This document shows, in pieces, positions 17,240 through 26,284 of a stretch of 64,000 nucleotides of DNA (positions are counted from its first letter, which is position 1; each line of letters opens with the position of its first letter). Under the pieces are notes generated by a model, which searched no databases, was not told the DNA's origin, and saw only the letters and a list, made by a program, of their open reading frames with translations. Made by a program: the position numbers and the translations under genes. The DNA comes from Pelobates cultripes (taxonomy: Eukaryota; Chordata; Amphibia; Anura; Pelobatidae): NCBI GenBank assembly GCA_933207985.1, contig OW240913.1:360211699-360275698 (forward strand), written 5' to 3'.

Positions 17240-20080
17240 TTAAAGCTGTGAGATCACGGCTTCTGCAAAATGCTGGATTGGTTTGAAATAGAAATTACGG
17301 AAGGTAGATTCCGCGGACCAATCAGCCGCCTTCAATATATCCTCTAAACGACAACCAGCAAAGGAGGCCTTAGAGGCCATGGCACCTCGAACCGAATGGG
17401 GAGAGAAAATGGAGGTGTCAATACCTGCCAAAGACATGAGCCATTTCACCCAGCGGGCCAAGGTTGGAGAGGAAACTGGAGCATGTGGTTTCCGGAAGGA
17501 GATGAAGAGTTGGGGGTCTGACCCCGTCCGAAGGGGTGCAGTACGGGCTTCGTACGTCCGAAGGCACGCTACCAGACAAAGGAGTGGCTGTGCTGGAAAC
17601 GCTGGATACAGGACCGTCCGGGATGACGATTTCGTCCTCCGTGAGATGTCAAAGACTACTCCTTCTGGAGAGAAGGATCGGGCATTGACATCGAGTGCTC
17701 TAACGTCTGACACTCTCTTGCATGAGATTAGGCATAACAGCATAACTAGTTTAGCTGATAGTTGTTTCAACGAGAGAAGCTCGTTGTCTGGCCACTGTGT
17801 CAAGAAACTCAGTATTAGGGAGACGTCCCATAGGGAGGAATAGCGAGGTTGGGGCGGCCTTGCAAAGCGGATGCCTCGGAGAAGGCGACAGACAATTGGG
17901 TGTCGTCCTATCGGGGCCCCATCGATGCCGGTATGGCCGGCCGATATGGCTGAACGGTAGAGGTTTACTGTCCTGTAAGCCTTCCCGTTGTCATAAAGGG
18001 ACGTTAAGAATTGCAGGACTGTTGTCACAGGAGTTGATAAGGGATCCAAACCCCGTGCCATGCACCAACCATCCCATGTGCGCCAAGCAGATTTGTAAGA
18101 CTGTCTCGTGCCGGGTGCCCATGCGCCCTCGAGAAGTTGGAGAGTCGATTGCGAAACTCCCTCGATCGACCAGGGTCCCCGGAAATCAGCCACGCCATGA
18201 GGTGGAGGAGTCCCTGATGGATCATGGGGTGGGGGTTCGCATCGGGGTCTCGTAGTAGAGATTGGGTATCCGGGAGGAGCCGCGGGCGATCTATGGCCAT
18301 CTCCAGAAGAGGAGGGAACCAGGGTTGTGACGGCCATAAGGGGGTTATTATTACCAAGCAGCCCAATTGGCGCCGTAGGTGGAGAAGACACCGCGGAATG
18401 AGGGCAAAAGGAGGGAAGGCATAGTTCCTGGCATTCGACCAGTTTTGGGAGAAAGCATTCGTGGCCGAAGCCTTGGGGTCTGGCCTCCAACTGAAGAAGG
18501 TCGGAAGTTGGGTGTTCAAACGAGAGGCGAACAAGTCTATTGCCAGAGGACCCCACAGGTCCCAAATGTGTTGGAAGATTTGGGGGTCGAGATGCCAATC
18601 GCTGGAATCCCGCAGATGGCGGGAGTACCAATCCGCCATGTTGTGTTGCAGACAAAACTGCCAAAAATCCCTCGCCAAATTCGCTAGGATTTTGGATCTC
18701 GTGCCACCGAGGTGGTTGATATAACGGACAGCCGATACGTTGTCCATCTTTAGTAGGATTGAACACTGGGACAGTGTCGGGGAGAGGCTGCGAATTGCAA
18801 AGGACCCTGCAAGGAGTTCCAGGCAATTTATGTGCAGTGTGGACTCCGCCTCTGACCAGCGTCCGCCTGTGGAAATATCTCCGCAGCGCGCACCCCAACC
18901 ATAAGAGCTCGCGTCCGACTCTATGACCACGTCTGGGGCCGAGCCGAAGATGGCTTTGCCATTCCACGCCTCCATGTGCATGAGCCACCAGCGGAGTTCT
19001 TCTTTCGCTTCTGCGTTTAGAGTCAGAGTATCTTCGTATGAGGCACCGCCTCTCAGGTATGACGCCTGTAGGCGTTGAAGGGCTCTGTAATGAAGGGGGC
19101 CCGGGAAAATGGCCTGTATGGAGGCTGCTAAGAGCCCGATCACGCGGGCCAGATGTTTGAGAGATATATGTGGACAGGTAAGAACTCGTCTTATCTCTTT
19201 CCTGATATTTTTCATTTTGGATGTTGGTAAATACAAGGTTTGCATAACTGAGTCCACCAAGAGACCTAGGAATTCTATTTGTTGAGTGGGGGCTAGGATG
19301 GACTTTTCCCAATTTATGATGAATCCCAAATTCTGCAGCAAGGTTGTGGTCCAACCGAGGTGAACCTGCAGCAGTGAGACTGACTGGGATAGCAGCAGGA
19401 TGTCGTCTAAATATATGATTAGGCGTATTCCCCAACTGCGTAGGAGAGCAACCACGGGCTTCATTAGCTTGGTGAAACACCAAGGTGCGGAAGACAGACC
19501 GAAGGGAAGGTAGCGGAACCGCCATTTCCTTCCTTGCCACGTGAATTGCAGGAAATCCTGGTGCTCCTGTGCAATGGGTACCGTGAGGTACGCGTCTTTT
19601 AGATCGAGTTTGACCATCCAGTCGGCTGGTTGAAGCAAATCTCGTAGGCAATGAATGCCCTCCATCTTGAAGTGATGGTAAGTTACGTAAGTATTTAAGT
19701 GTTTGAGAATGATAACTGGGCGGGATCCGCCCCCCTTTTTTGGGACAATAAATAGGTTGCTCACAAAACCCGGGGTATGCATCGGGATTTCTTGAATGGC
19801 ACCTTTGAGCGCCAAGTCTCGGACCTCCTCGGAGACGAGGGTCGTGTCTAGAGGGGAAAAAGCAATCTCCCTGGGTGGGGAGTGCTGGGTGGGGAGGGAT
19901 ATAAAGTCTATTAGGTAGCCGTGGACAGCCCTTAGTATCCAGGCATCTGAGGTAATGAGAGCCCAGACATGGGAAAAATGTGTGAGTCTGCCCCCAATCG
20001 TCACATGTGAAGAAAATTGAGAAAGGTAGCTTACCATAAGGACGTCTTCCGGAGGGAGCGCCTCGTGTACCTCTCGACAC
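17240..20080 (-). CDS. DIRS A tyrosine recombinase frame, overlapping RT
   Basis: The C-terminal ~300 codons are a tyrosine recombinase: an SAM-like N-terminal part (LEGAWAPGTRQSYKSAW) and a catalytic part with the first Arg in CKRVSDVRAL, HSVR at residues 895-898 and the nucleophile Tyr-931 in FYFKP. This enzyme would integrate circular element DNA. The frame stays open for about 640 further codons across the RT gene, in a different phase (RT frame +2), and reaches an Arg/Gly-rich stretch (RGTRGAPSGRRPYGK) that in element B is the gag tail. The listed start at 20080 is a GTG; no ATG opens this frame, so it is probably expressed as a continuation of gag, as in element B. Confidence 0.88.
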   Translation of the reverse strand: MSRGTRGAPSGRRPYGKLPFSIFFTCDDWGQTHTFFPCLGSHYLRCLDTKGCPRLPNRLYIPPHPALPTQGDCFFPSRHDPRLRGGPRLGAQRCHSRNPDAYPGFCEQPIYCPKKGGRIPPSYHSQTLKYLRNLPSLQDGGHSLPTRFASTSRLDGQTRSKRRVPHGTHCTGAPGFPAIHVARKEMAVPLPSLRSVFRTLVFHQANEARGCSPTQLGNTPNHIFRRHPAAIPVSLTAAGSPRLDHNLAAEFGIHHKLGKVHPSPHSTNRIPRSLGGLSYANLVFTNIQNEKYQERDKTSSYLSTYISQTSGPRDRALSSLHTGHFPGPPSLQSPSTPTGVIPERRCLIRRYSDSKRRSERRTPLVAHAHGGVEWQSHLRLGPRRGHRVGRELLWLGCALRRYFHRRTLVRGGVHTAHKLPGTPCRVLCNSQPLPDTVPVFNPTKDGQRIGCPLYQPPRWHEIQNPSEFGEGFLAVLSATQHGGLVLPPSAGFQRLASRPPNLPTHLGPVGSSGNRLVRLSFEHPTSDLLQLEARPQGFGHECFLPKLVECQELCLPSFCPHSAVSSPPTAPIGLLGNNNPLMAVTTLVPSSSGDGHRSPAAPPGYPISTTRPRCEPPPHDPSGTPPPHGVADFRGPWSIEGVSQSTLQLLEGAWAPGTRQSYKSAWRTWDGWCMARGLDPLSTPVTTVLQFLTSLYDNGKAYRTVNLYRSAISAGHTGIDGAPIGRHPIVCRLLRGIRFARPPQPRYSSLWDVSLILSFLTQWPDNELLSLKQLSAKLVMLLCLISCKRVSDVRALDVNARSFSPEGVVFDISRRTKSSSRTVLYPAFPAQPLLCLVACLRTYEARTAPLRTGSDPQLFISFRKPHAPVSSPTLARWVKWLMSLAGIDTSIFSPHSVRGAMASKASFAGCRLEDILKAADWSAESTFRNFYFKPIQHFAEAVISQL

Positions 20081-21534
20081 CCACGGTCTGCCTCGTTGGG
20101 GAAAAAAGGTCGGAGCGGACCTTTGGTCGATAAAGGGGGTTCTCCCCGCATAGGAGCCTCGCCTCGGGCGTAAGCCTCTGTTGACTCTGCCGGACAGACG
20201 GCCCCTTGCTCTGCCGGCCCACCAAAAACCTTTGGGTGGAACACCCTTTTTAGATTAGATTGTGCCTTATCTAAGGCCGTAAATGTTTGTACATAAGATC
20301 CCAGGTCTTTTACAAAAGATTCTCCAAAAAGGTACCCTTTTGCCAGGGCCCCAGGCTCAGTAATTGCCATATTTACAAGCTTTGGTTCTATTTTAATTAG
20401 AATAGCTTTACGACGCTCTGTAGCCAGAGCGGTATTGGCGTTGCCTATGAGGCATATCACCCTCTGAATCCAACCTCTAATAGTGAGGCGATATAAAGCG
20501 TCATCTTGTGCCAAGGATTCCTCCACGGCTTCGAATATTTTGGTCGCTGGACCTAAGATATCCAAGACTTTGTCTTGACAATTATAAAGCGAAAAGTCTA
20601 GACCTTTCCTAGGTTTCCAACCCGTCTTGCTTAAAAATTGTATGATCTTGGGATCAACTTGGGGTGTCTTACAGACGTCGTCTGGTACGGTGGGGCGTGG
20701 GCATTCAGCCCTCAGTTTACTACGTGTTGCCTTGTCCAGAGGCTTACGGACCCGTGAGGCGACATATTGCGCCACATGCTCAGCTGGTGACCATTCCGCA
20801 GAGCGGGGATAACGCAAGTCATCCGGCTCAAACAGTGGTTCGCCCTGCGGGTCAAGGACTTTCCCCTGTTTAATCAAATCTGAGCTTGCGGTATTTATCT
20901 TAGTAGAGGGATTACACACCTCATCCATGTCATATTCCGAATCTAAGTCGGACAAATCATGAGACTGCTCTGAGTCTAGGGCTGGGGCACTCTCCTCATC
21001 TGAACTGAGTTCTGACTCAGTGGAATCAGGTTGGGCTTTAGCCCACTTCCAATGTCTAGCCACTTTTGCCCGGCTAGAGGCTCTTTTGCGCGGTGGGTTA
21101 GTATTCGCGCCATCTATGACAGGTGTTTTACTGTCCATCGTCAATTTGGAGGAGTGCTTGGTTTTTGCCGAGGCTTTGCGGCCGGGGCGTGATGGGTTGG
21201 AAATGGATGGTATCGCGACTGGCATAGCGGTCGGAGGGACCATACGTTGGGCCTGCCTTAGTGCTTGGGTAAAAGATTTTGAAATAGATGAGGACATAAT
21301 GTCCATGGCAGATGCCAGGGCTTTAGAGACAGATTTGGACACAGTAGTATCCATGATAGCCTGAATATCCTCTGATGCTGGGAAATCCAGGTCATCCCCA
21401 GAAACTATAGGGGGAAAACCCAATGCAGTTTGGGGGTCAGTTGTTGTCCCTGAGGGACCAGGCAAGTCATTAGCAGATTGCATTAGTGCAGTGTAACTGA
21501 CAGGCAGGTAGTTAAACAAGGAAAGAACTGGCAA
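18025..21534 (-). CDS. DIRS A gag joined by frameshift to RT/RNase H
   Basis: Residues 1 to about 430 are DIRS-type Gag with an acidic patch and a basic segment (KRASSRAKVARHWKWAKA). After KVFGG the frame leaves the Arg/Gly tail expected from element B and runs into RT, apparently because of a single-base loss, so gag and RT are fused here. RT: PKKGGGSRPVI, KLDLKDAYLTVPI, LPFGLSSAPWCFTK and catalytic YLDD at residues 708-711. RNase H: IESDASSYGWGA, NCLELLAGSFAI, KMDNVSAV and ADWYSRHL, with about 14 residues lost before the last. The C-terminal DLFASRLN...SWRPDP and AFPPF domain is characteristic of DIRS RT. Probably a degenerate version. Confidence 0.88.
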   Translation of the reverse strand: MPVLSLFNYLPVSYTALMQSANDLPGPSGTTTDPQTALGFPPIVSGDDLDFPASEDIQAIMDTTVSKSVSKALASAMDIMSSSISKSFTQALRQAQRMVPPTAMPVAIPSISNPSRPGRKASAKTKHSSKLTMDSKTPVIDGANTNPPRKRASSRAKVARHWKWAKAQPDSTESELSSDEESAPALDSEQSHDLSDLDSEYDMDEVCNPSTKINTASSDLIKQGKVLDPQGEPLFEPDDLRYPRSAEWSPAEHVAQYVASRVRKPLDKATRSKLRAECPRPTVPDDVCKTPQVDPKIIQFLSKTGWKPRKGLDFSLYNCQDKVLDILGPATKIFEAVEESLAQDDALYRLTIRGWIQRVICLIGNANTALATERRKAILIKIEPKLVNMAITEPGALAKGYLFGESFVKDLGSYVQTFTALDKAQSNLKRVFHPKVFGGPAEQGAVCPAESTEAYARGEAPMRGEPPLSTKGPLRPFFPNEADRGCREVHEALPPEDVLMVSYLSQFSSHVTIGGRLTHFSHVWALITSDAWILRAVHGYLIDFISLPTQHSPPREIAFSPLDTTLVSEEVRDLALKGAIQEIPMHTPGFVSNLFIVPKKGGGSRPVIILKHLNTYVTYHHFKMEGIHCLRDLLQPADWMVKLDLKDAYLTVPIAQEHQDFLQFTWQGRKWRFRYLPFGLSSAPWCFTKLMKPVVALLRSWGIRLIIYLDDILLLSQSVSLLQVHLGWTTTLLQNLGFIINWEKSILAPTQQIEFLGLLVDSVMQTLYLPTSKMKNIRKEIRRVLTCPHISLKHLARVIGLLAASIQAIFPGPLHYRALQRLQASYLRGGASYEDTLTLNAEAKEELRWWLMHMEAWNGKAIFGSAPDVVIESDASSYGWGARCGDISTGGRWSEAESTLHINCLELLAGSFAIRSLSPTLSQCSILLKMDNVSAVRYINHLGGTRSKILANLARDFWQFCLQHNMADWYSRHLRDSSDWHLDPQIFQHIWDLWGPLAIDLFASRLNTQLPTFFSWRPDPKASATNAFSQNWSNARNYAFPPFALIPRCLLHLRRQLGCLVIITPLWPSQPWFPPLLEMAIDRPRLLPDTQSLLRDPDANPHPMIHQGLLHLMAWLISGDPGRSREFRNRLSNFSRAHGHPARDSLTNLLGAHGMVGAWHGVWIPYQLL

Positions 21535-22275
21535 GCAATGTAACTGACAGCAGGTGTTATTTGATTAATTTATTAGTAAAGTTGTAAAGCAGGGTTAAGT
21601 AACCCAGCTGAAAGTAACTAGAATAAACTAAGCAGTAGGTTAAACATTAAAATCACTTACAGCTAATTTATCAAATAATGGAGGGGAGCAGGAGAAAAGG
21701 GGACCGTCCGCCACTAATACTGGACACCAACTCCGATCAAGGGACGGAGTGGGCGTTCCAGAGCAAAAGGGCGGGAAAAACACAGGAGAAAATGGTCGGC
21801 TGGAACCGAAAAGATGGCCGCCGCGACAAGCGAAACCGGAAGCATAAGTGTATGCCGGTTTCGGCGGTGAAGGTACAAAGTTATACCGCCGCACGGGGAG
21901 GGAGAGTGAAGCCGCACGGGGAGGGAGAGTAAAAGTGCGGCTGGATGCGCGGTCAGAATCAGATCCGACCGCGATCACAGCCGGAGCTGAAAATGGCCGT
22001 TGGGGGCGTTCTGACAGGGCGCGCATGCGCGGGCGGAGCAAATGCCGGCAAAATTAAAGTGATAAACCCTCAGACCGGCCAAATCCCTGAATAGCAGGGC
22101 AGTTAGATTAAGGGTCAGCCATGAGTAGTGTGATGTTAAAACAGAAGCAGCTAGTGCAATACACAATAAGGATTAAAAGATTAGTCAAAGATTCTTTAAA
22201 GGTAAAAAGTAGTCAGTACCAGAAAGGTATCCATGAATAAAGGGTAATATAAGGAAAACAATTAAATATAATGAA
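21535..22275 (-). promoter_or_regulatory. DIRS A GC-rich leader
   Basis: Non-coding region upstream of gag. 21700-22050 is rich in CpG (GCGCGCATGCGCGGGCGG) in an otherwise AT-rich surrounding. It contains AAGATGGCCGCC at 21811-21822, a YY1-like motif also present in the leader of DIRS B at 38785-38796. A promoter function is inference. Confidence 0.5.
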
Positions 22276-22281
22276 GTACAA

Positions 22282-23756
22282 ATGATTGCTACTAAAAACT
22301 TGCAAATAAAAACTGTGCAAATGATTGCTACTAAAAACTTGCAGAATAATTGTAATTGGTTAACTCAAGACAAGGTGCTGCAGCAACTAAAGAAAGTTAA
22401 TATAAACAAAGCTCCAGGGCCTGACGGTATCCATCCACGTGTACTTAAGGAACTAAGTGCAGAAATAAGTGAACCTCTGTTTTTAATCTTTCAAGATTCT
22501 TTTCTTTCAGGAAGTGTTCCGGAGGATTGGAGGAAGGCAGATATGGTTCCTATATTCAAAAAGGGTTCAAAATCCTTGCCTGGAAATTATAGACCTGTGA
22601 GCTTAACTTCTGTGGCTGGTAAAATATTTGAAAGTTTATTAAGGGATAATATTCAAGAATTCCTTGAGAAGAACATGGTTATCAGCAAAAATCAGCATGG
22701 TTTTATGAAGCACAGGTCATATCAAACTAACTTGATTGCGTTCTACGAAGAAGTAAGTAGAAGTATAGATCAGGGTGTTGCCGTGGATGTGATCTTTTTG
22801 GATTTTGCCAAGGCATTTGATACAGTTCCACATAATAGATTAGTGTTCAAACTCAAGGAAATTGGTCTAGATGAAAATGCTTGTTCTTGGGTAGAACATT
22901 GGCTTAAAAACAGAGTACAAAGAGTTGTCATTAATGGTAAATTTCAAGCTGGACAGAGGTGGCAAGTGGTGTCCCTCAGGGGTCTGTTCTGGGACCCCTT
23001 CTATTTAACATGTTTATAAATGATCTTGAAGACCGCATTGAAAGTCATGTTTCAGTGTTTGCGGATGACACAAAACTTTGTAAAACAATACAATGTGAGC
23101 AAGATATTACTTTGCTGCAGAGGGATTTAGATAGACTGGGAGACTGGGCACTCAAATGGCAGATGAAATTTAATGTTGAAAAATGCAAAGTTATGCACTT
23201 CGGCGTAAAGAATACACAAGCAACGTATAACCTTAATGGAAGCGAATAAGGGATAACAACACATGAAAAGGACTTGGGAATTGTTATAGACAACAAACTA
23301 TGCAACAATGTGCAATGTCAATCAGCAGTGGCCAAGGCCAGTAAGGTATTGTCATGCATGAAAAAGGGCATTCATTCTCGGGACAAGAATATAATTTTGC
23401 CTCTTTATAAATCACTGGTAAGACCCCATATTGAATATACTGTGCAATTTTGGGCACCTGTTCTAAAGAAGGATATTATGGCACTAGAAAAAGTGCAGAG
23501 GCGGGCTACAAAATTAATAAAAGGAATGGAACATATCGGCTATGAAGAAAGGTTAACAAATTTAAACCTATTTAGTTTAGAAAAACGTCGCCTGAGAGAG
23601 GATATGATAACATTATACAAATATATTCGGGGCCAATACAAACCATTGTGTGGAAATCTATTCACAAACCGGACTTTACATAGGACACGAGGCCATGCGT
23701 TTAGACTGGAAGAAAGAAGATTTCGCCTAAGGCAAAGGAAAGGTTTTTTACTGTAA
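22282..23756 (+). pseudogene. LINE reverse transcriptase and C-terminal domain, broken
   Basis: RT motifs in order: KAPGPDGIHPRVLKEL, ADMVPIFKKGSK, NYRPVSLTSVAGKIFE, KNQHGFMKHRS, VIFLDFAKAFDTVPH, GVPQGSVLGPLLFNMFIND and the catalytic FADDTKLC. The C-terminal part (PHIEYTVQFWAPVLKKD, VQRRATKLIKG) is typical of CR1/L2-clade LINEs. A shift near 22960 changes phase, and a TAA at 23247-23249 interrupts the later frame. Not functional. Confidence 0.88.
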
Positions 23757-24091
23757 GAACAATCAGGATGTGGAATTCTCTGCCTGAGGAAGTGGTTTTA
23801 TCAGAGTCCATACAGATGTTCAAACGGCTACTAGATGCATACTTGCAAGAACAGAATATTCAAGGATATAATCTTTCAATGTAGGGTAATAACTGCTTGA
23901 TCCAAGGATAAATCTGACTGCCATTCTGGGGTCAAGAAGGAATTTTTTTCCTAGCTTGTTGCAAAATTGTGCTTCAAACTGGGTTTTTTTGCCTTCTTTT
24001 GGATCAACAGCAAAAAACAAATGTGAGGAAGGCTGAACTTGATGGACGCAAGTCTCTTTTCAGCTATGTAACTATGTAACTATGTAACTAT
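22284..24091 (+). mobile_element. 5'-truncated CR1/L2-like LINE inside DIRS A
   Basis: It holds the RT and C-terminal part of a non-LTR retrotransposon and ends with an 8-bp tandem (CTATGTAA) in place of poly(A). GTACAAAT occurs on both sides (22276-22283 and 24092-24099), a likely target duplication. The upstream endonuclease and ORF1 are absent. Younger than the DIRS copy it interrupts. A 27-bp direct repeat (AAATGATTGCTACTAAAAAC core) sits at its left edge. Confidence 0.85.
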
Positions 24092-24094
24092 GTA
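24064..24094 (+). repeat. LINE 3'-terminal 8-bp tandem
   Basis: Almost four copies of CTATGTAA end the LINE. Several CR1/L2-like elements end in such short tandems, which the RT recognises at the RNA 3' end. Confidence 0.8.
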
Positions 24095-24181
24095 CAAATA
24101 GCAAATTGAAAGGAAATAACATCAAAGGATCCCACAGTGAGAGAACTGTGAGAGGTGTACTTATCTGAGGGTAAGCAGCAA

Positions 24182-24387
24182 AGAAAGAGGAATTGGTCAT
24201 CAATGCTCCGCCTACTATAGGAGAAGGACGACACTGATTGGATGGTCATGTTGCTAGGCGGACATTGTCACTATGATGTTATACCTAGTTCAAATGTTTA
24301 TTTTTCTTCAATAATGTATTCTTTGCTGCTGAGGGTATTAAAGAAAGAGTGTAGCATAATAGGAGCCTCCGGGTCTTTAATAAAATC
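24182..24387. repeat. DIRS A right inverted terminal repeat
   Basis: Inverted partner of 16557-16762. It carries the right-type tag (CATAATAGGAGCCTCCGGG on the plus strand). In element orientation this is the upstream end. Confidence 0.92.
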
Positions 24388-24407
24388 TCTAATTTACCTC
24401 ACGTTAA

Positions 24408-25425
24408 AGGGACACTATAGTCCCCAGAACCACTGCAGCTTAATGTAGTGGTTCTGGTGTCTAGCCTGTCCCTGCAGGCCTTTTAATGTAAACACGGCGG
24501 CACTCCAGCACTGGTGTTAGTTAACATGGCAGATCATATGGGTGGGGCATTGTGATGTCCCATTGTGATGGGATTCGGGGGGGGGGGCAGCACTTTGGGC
24601 GGACTGGGGGGCCAGGGGGCCCAGACCTTGAGCTGTGTCAGGGGCCCCAACATTTCTGATGGCAGCCCTGGCGGCCGCCGACTGGGGAGGGGAGGAGGGA
24701 GAAGGCTTGCTGCACCGCCAGGTTCCTCTCGTGAGGTCGGAGCATTGCCGCGGTTACCATGGCAACACTTCGATCTCGTGAGAGTGCACTCTAGCCCTGC
24801 AGGCTAGAGTTCACTCTCACCACTAGGACACCAGGGATGGTTGCAGAGTCCCCCCTCCCAGGCTAAAGGTAAGAAGGGAGGGGGGATACAGTGCTTTTCT
24901 AATTAAAATAAAAAAAATACAGGTATATAGTTACATTTATCTATCCCCCTCCCCCCCCACACACACAGCACCCCTCACACACACACACAAAGCATCCCCC
25001 ACACACACACAGCACCCCTCATACACAGCACCCCTCACACCCTGCAGGCTAGAGTTCACTCTCACCACTAAGACCAACAGGGATGGCTACACGATTCCCC
25101 CTCCCTGGCTAAAGGTAAGAAGGGAGGGGGGATACAGTGCTTTTCTAATTAAAATAAAAAAATACAGGTAAAGTGGGCCGCTGTGATTAAAAAATGCCCG
25201 GGCCGAATTCTTTTCCTCGTCCAGCCCTGGATGAAATTAAAATTTGTTTTAATGCAGGCTGTGTCAGTCATAGCCAGGGGAGGTGTGGCTAGGGCTGCAT
25301 AAGCAGAAGCAAAGTGATTTAACTCCTAAATGACAGAGAATTGAACAGTGAGACTGCAGGGGAATGATCTATACACCAAAACTGCTTCATTAAGGTAAAG
25401 TTGTTTTGGTGACTATAGTGTCCAT
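24408..25425. mobile_element. TTAA-flanked non-autonomous DNA transposon, 1018 bp
   Basis: Flanked by TTAA (24404-24407, 25426-25429) with inverted ends AGGGACACTATAGTC / ATGGACACTATAGTC. TTAA duplications are the hallmark of piggyBac-type transposases. No transposase is encoded. Inside are a hairpin with 19-bp arms (24778-24796, 24802-24820), a direct duplication of about 128 bp (24798-24926 and 25042-25170) and CA-rich tracts (24950-25040). Two other elements with the same first bases (ACACTATAGTCACCAGAACAAC) occur at 39637 and 63335. Confidence 0.82.
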
Positions 25426-25429
25426 TTAA

Positions 25430-26204
25430 TATCTGTACTACATTTAGTTTTTACTCAGCTGTCTCTCTAGATTTCCATGGAAGGGCATTGTTTTTTTTCC
25501 ACAGTGAAGGATGGTCACTTCTTTTTCTAAGGAAAATGTGAGTGGGCACTTGGCAATGGACCACCCACTCACGCTTTCGCCCCAAAAAGAATAAGCCTTT
25601 CCCACACATCCAGTCTGTAACTCAGTGTGGGAAAAAACATCTGTGTACTGTCATCAGCTTCCAGGTAGCAGGCATAGCCATATCGCAAAGGGCAAAACCA
25701 CAAAAATGAAAGGCATTTGGAAAAATGGGGAGCAGCCGCAGGAGTCATATTTGAAAACTGGATTTTTCAAAGAAATTAATTTAAAAATTGAGTGGGCAAC
25801 TGATGACCCACTCACCCGTTCCATCATATCCTTTATTGAAAAATCCCCTTTTTTCCAGTTAAATGACTCTGGCTACTAGGAGGGCACCGTGTTTTTTGAC
25901 TGTCTGTGTGGGAACGCTTTACTCTTCCCCGGGTGGAAGGGGTAAGTGGGTGTTGGTCATATGCACCCTGACTTTTTACTTTTCTTTTTGGGCAAATTAC
26001 CTATTTTGAGCTAAAAAGGACTCCTGCTCCATTTTAAACTAATGCAAGGTAGCAAAAGAAAAAGATTGTAATCAATCATTCTAAAACTAAACCTTCTATT
26101 TTTGAATGCATATATATGTAAACATAATCTAATTAAATTGCCGAGCCGTATTTGCTTGTCAGAACAATGCCCTCTTCTTCTGGCCTTTCCAAATTTTTTC
26201 AAAA
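25430..26204. other. No gene seen
   Basis: AT-rich. The frame 25625-25879 repeats a motif (GTGGGCA(A)CT...GACCCACTCA and relatives at 25540-25575 and 25790-25820) and looks like fragmented repeat, not a gene. Confidence 0.5.
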
Positions 26205-26284
26205 TTAACCCCTTAAGGACACATGACGGAAATATTCTGTCATGATTCCCTTTTATTCCAGAAGTTGTGTCCTTAAGGGGTTAA
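26205..26284. mobile_element. Tiny palindromic element, 80 bp
   Basis: Perfect 19-bp terminal inverted repeat TTAACCCCTTAAGGACACA around a 42-bp centre. A second copy lies at 58790-58868 with the same centre motif CCCTTTTATTCCAGAAGTT. Likely a very small TTAA-type element. Confidence 0.78.

Larger units (their letters stand above)
16518..24387 (-). mobile_element. DIRS-like retrotransposon A, interrupted by a LINE
   Basis: A tyrosine-recombinase retrotransposon read right to left: outer inverted repeat (24387-24182), GC-rich leader, gag, RT/RNase H, recombinase, internal complementary region (17136-17236), spacer, inverted repeat (16762-16557) and a left extension ending at about 16518. No target duplication is expected or seen. 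A LINE occupies 22284-24091 in the leader. Without it the element is about 6.06 kb. A one-base shift at the end of gag and a deletion in RNase H suggest that the copy is inactive. Confidence 0.92.

Noticed and set aside
17379..18724. Plus-strand frames opposite the DIRS A genes
   Set aside because: They are antisense shadows of the recombinase and RT frames with no domain resemblance. The same applies to 34554-38409 opposite DIRS B.
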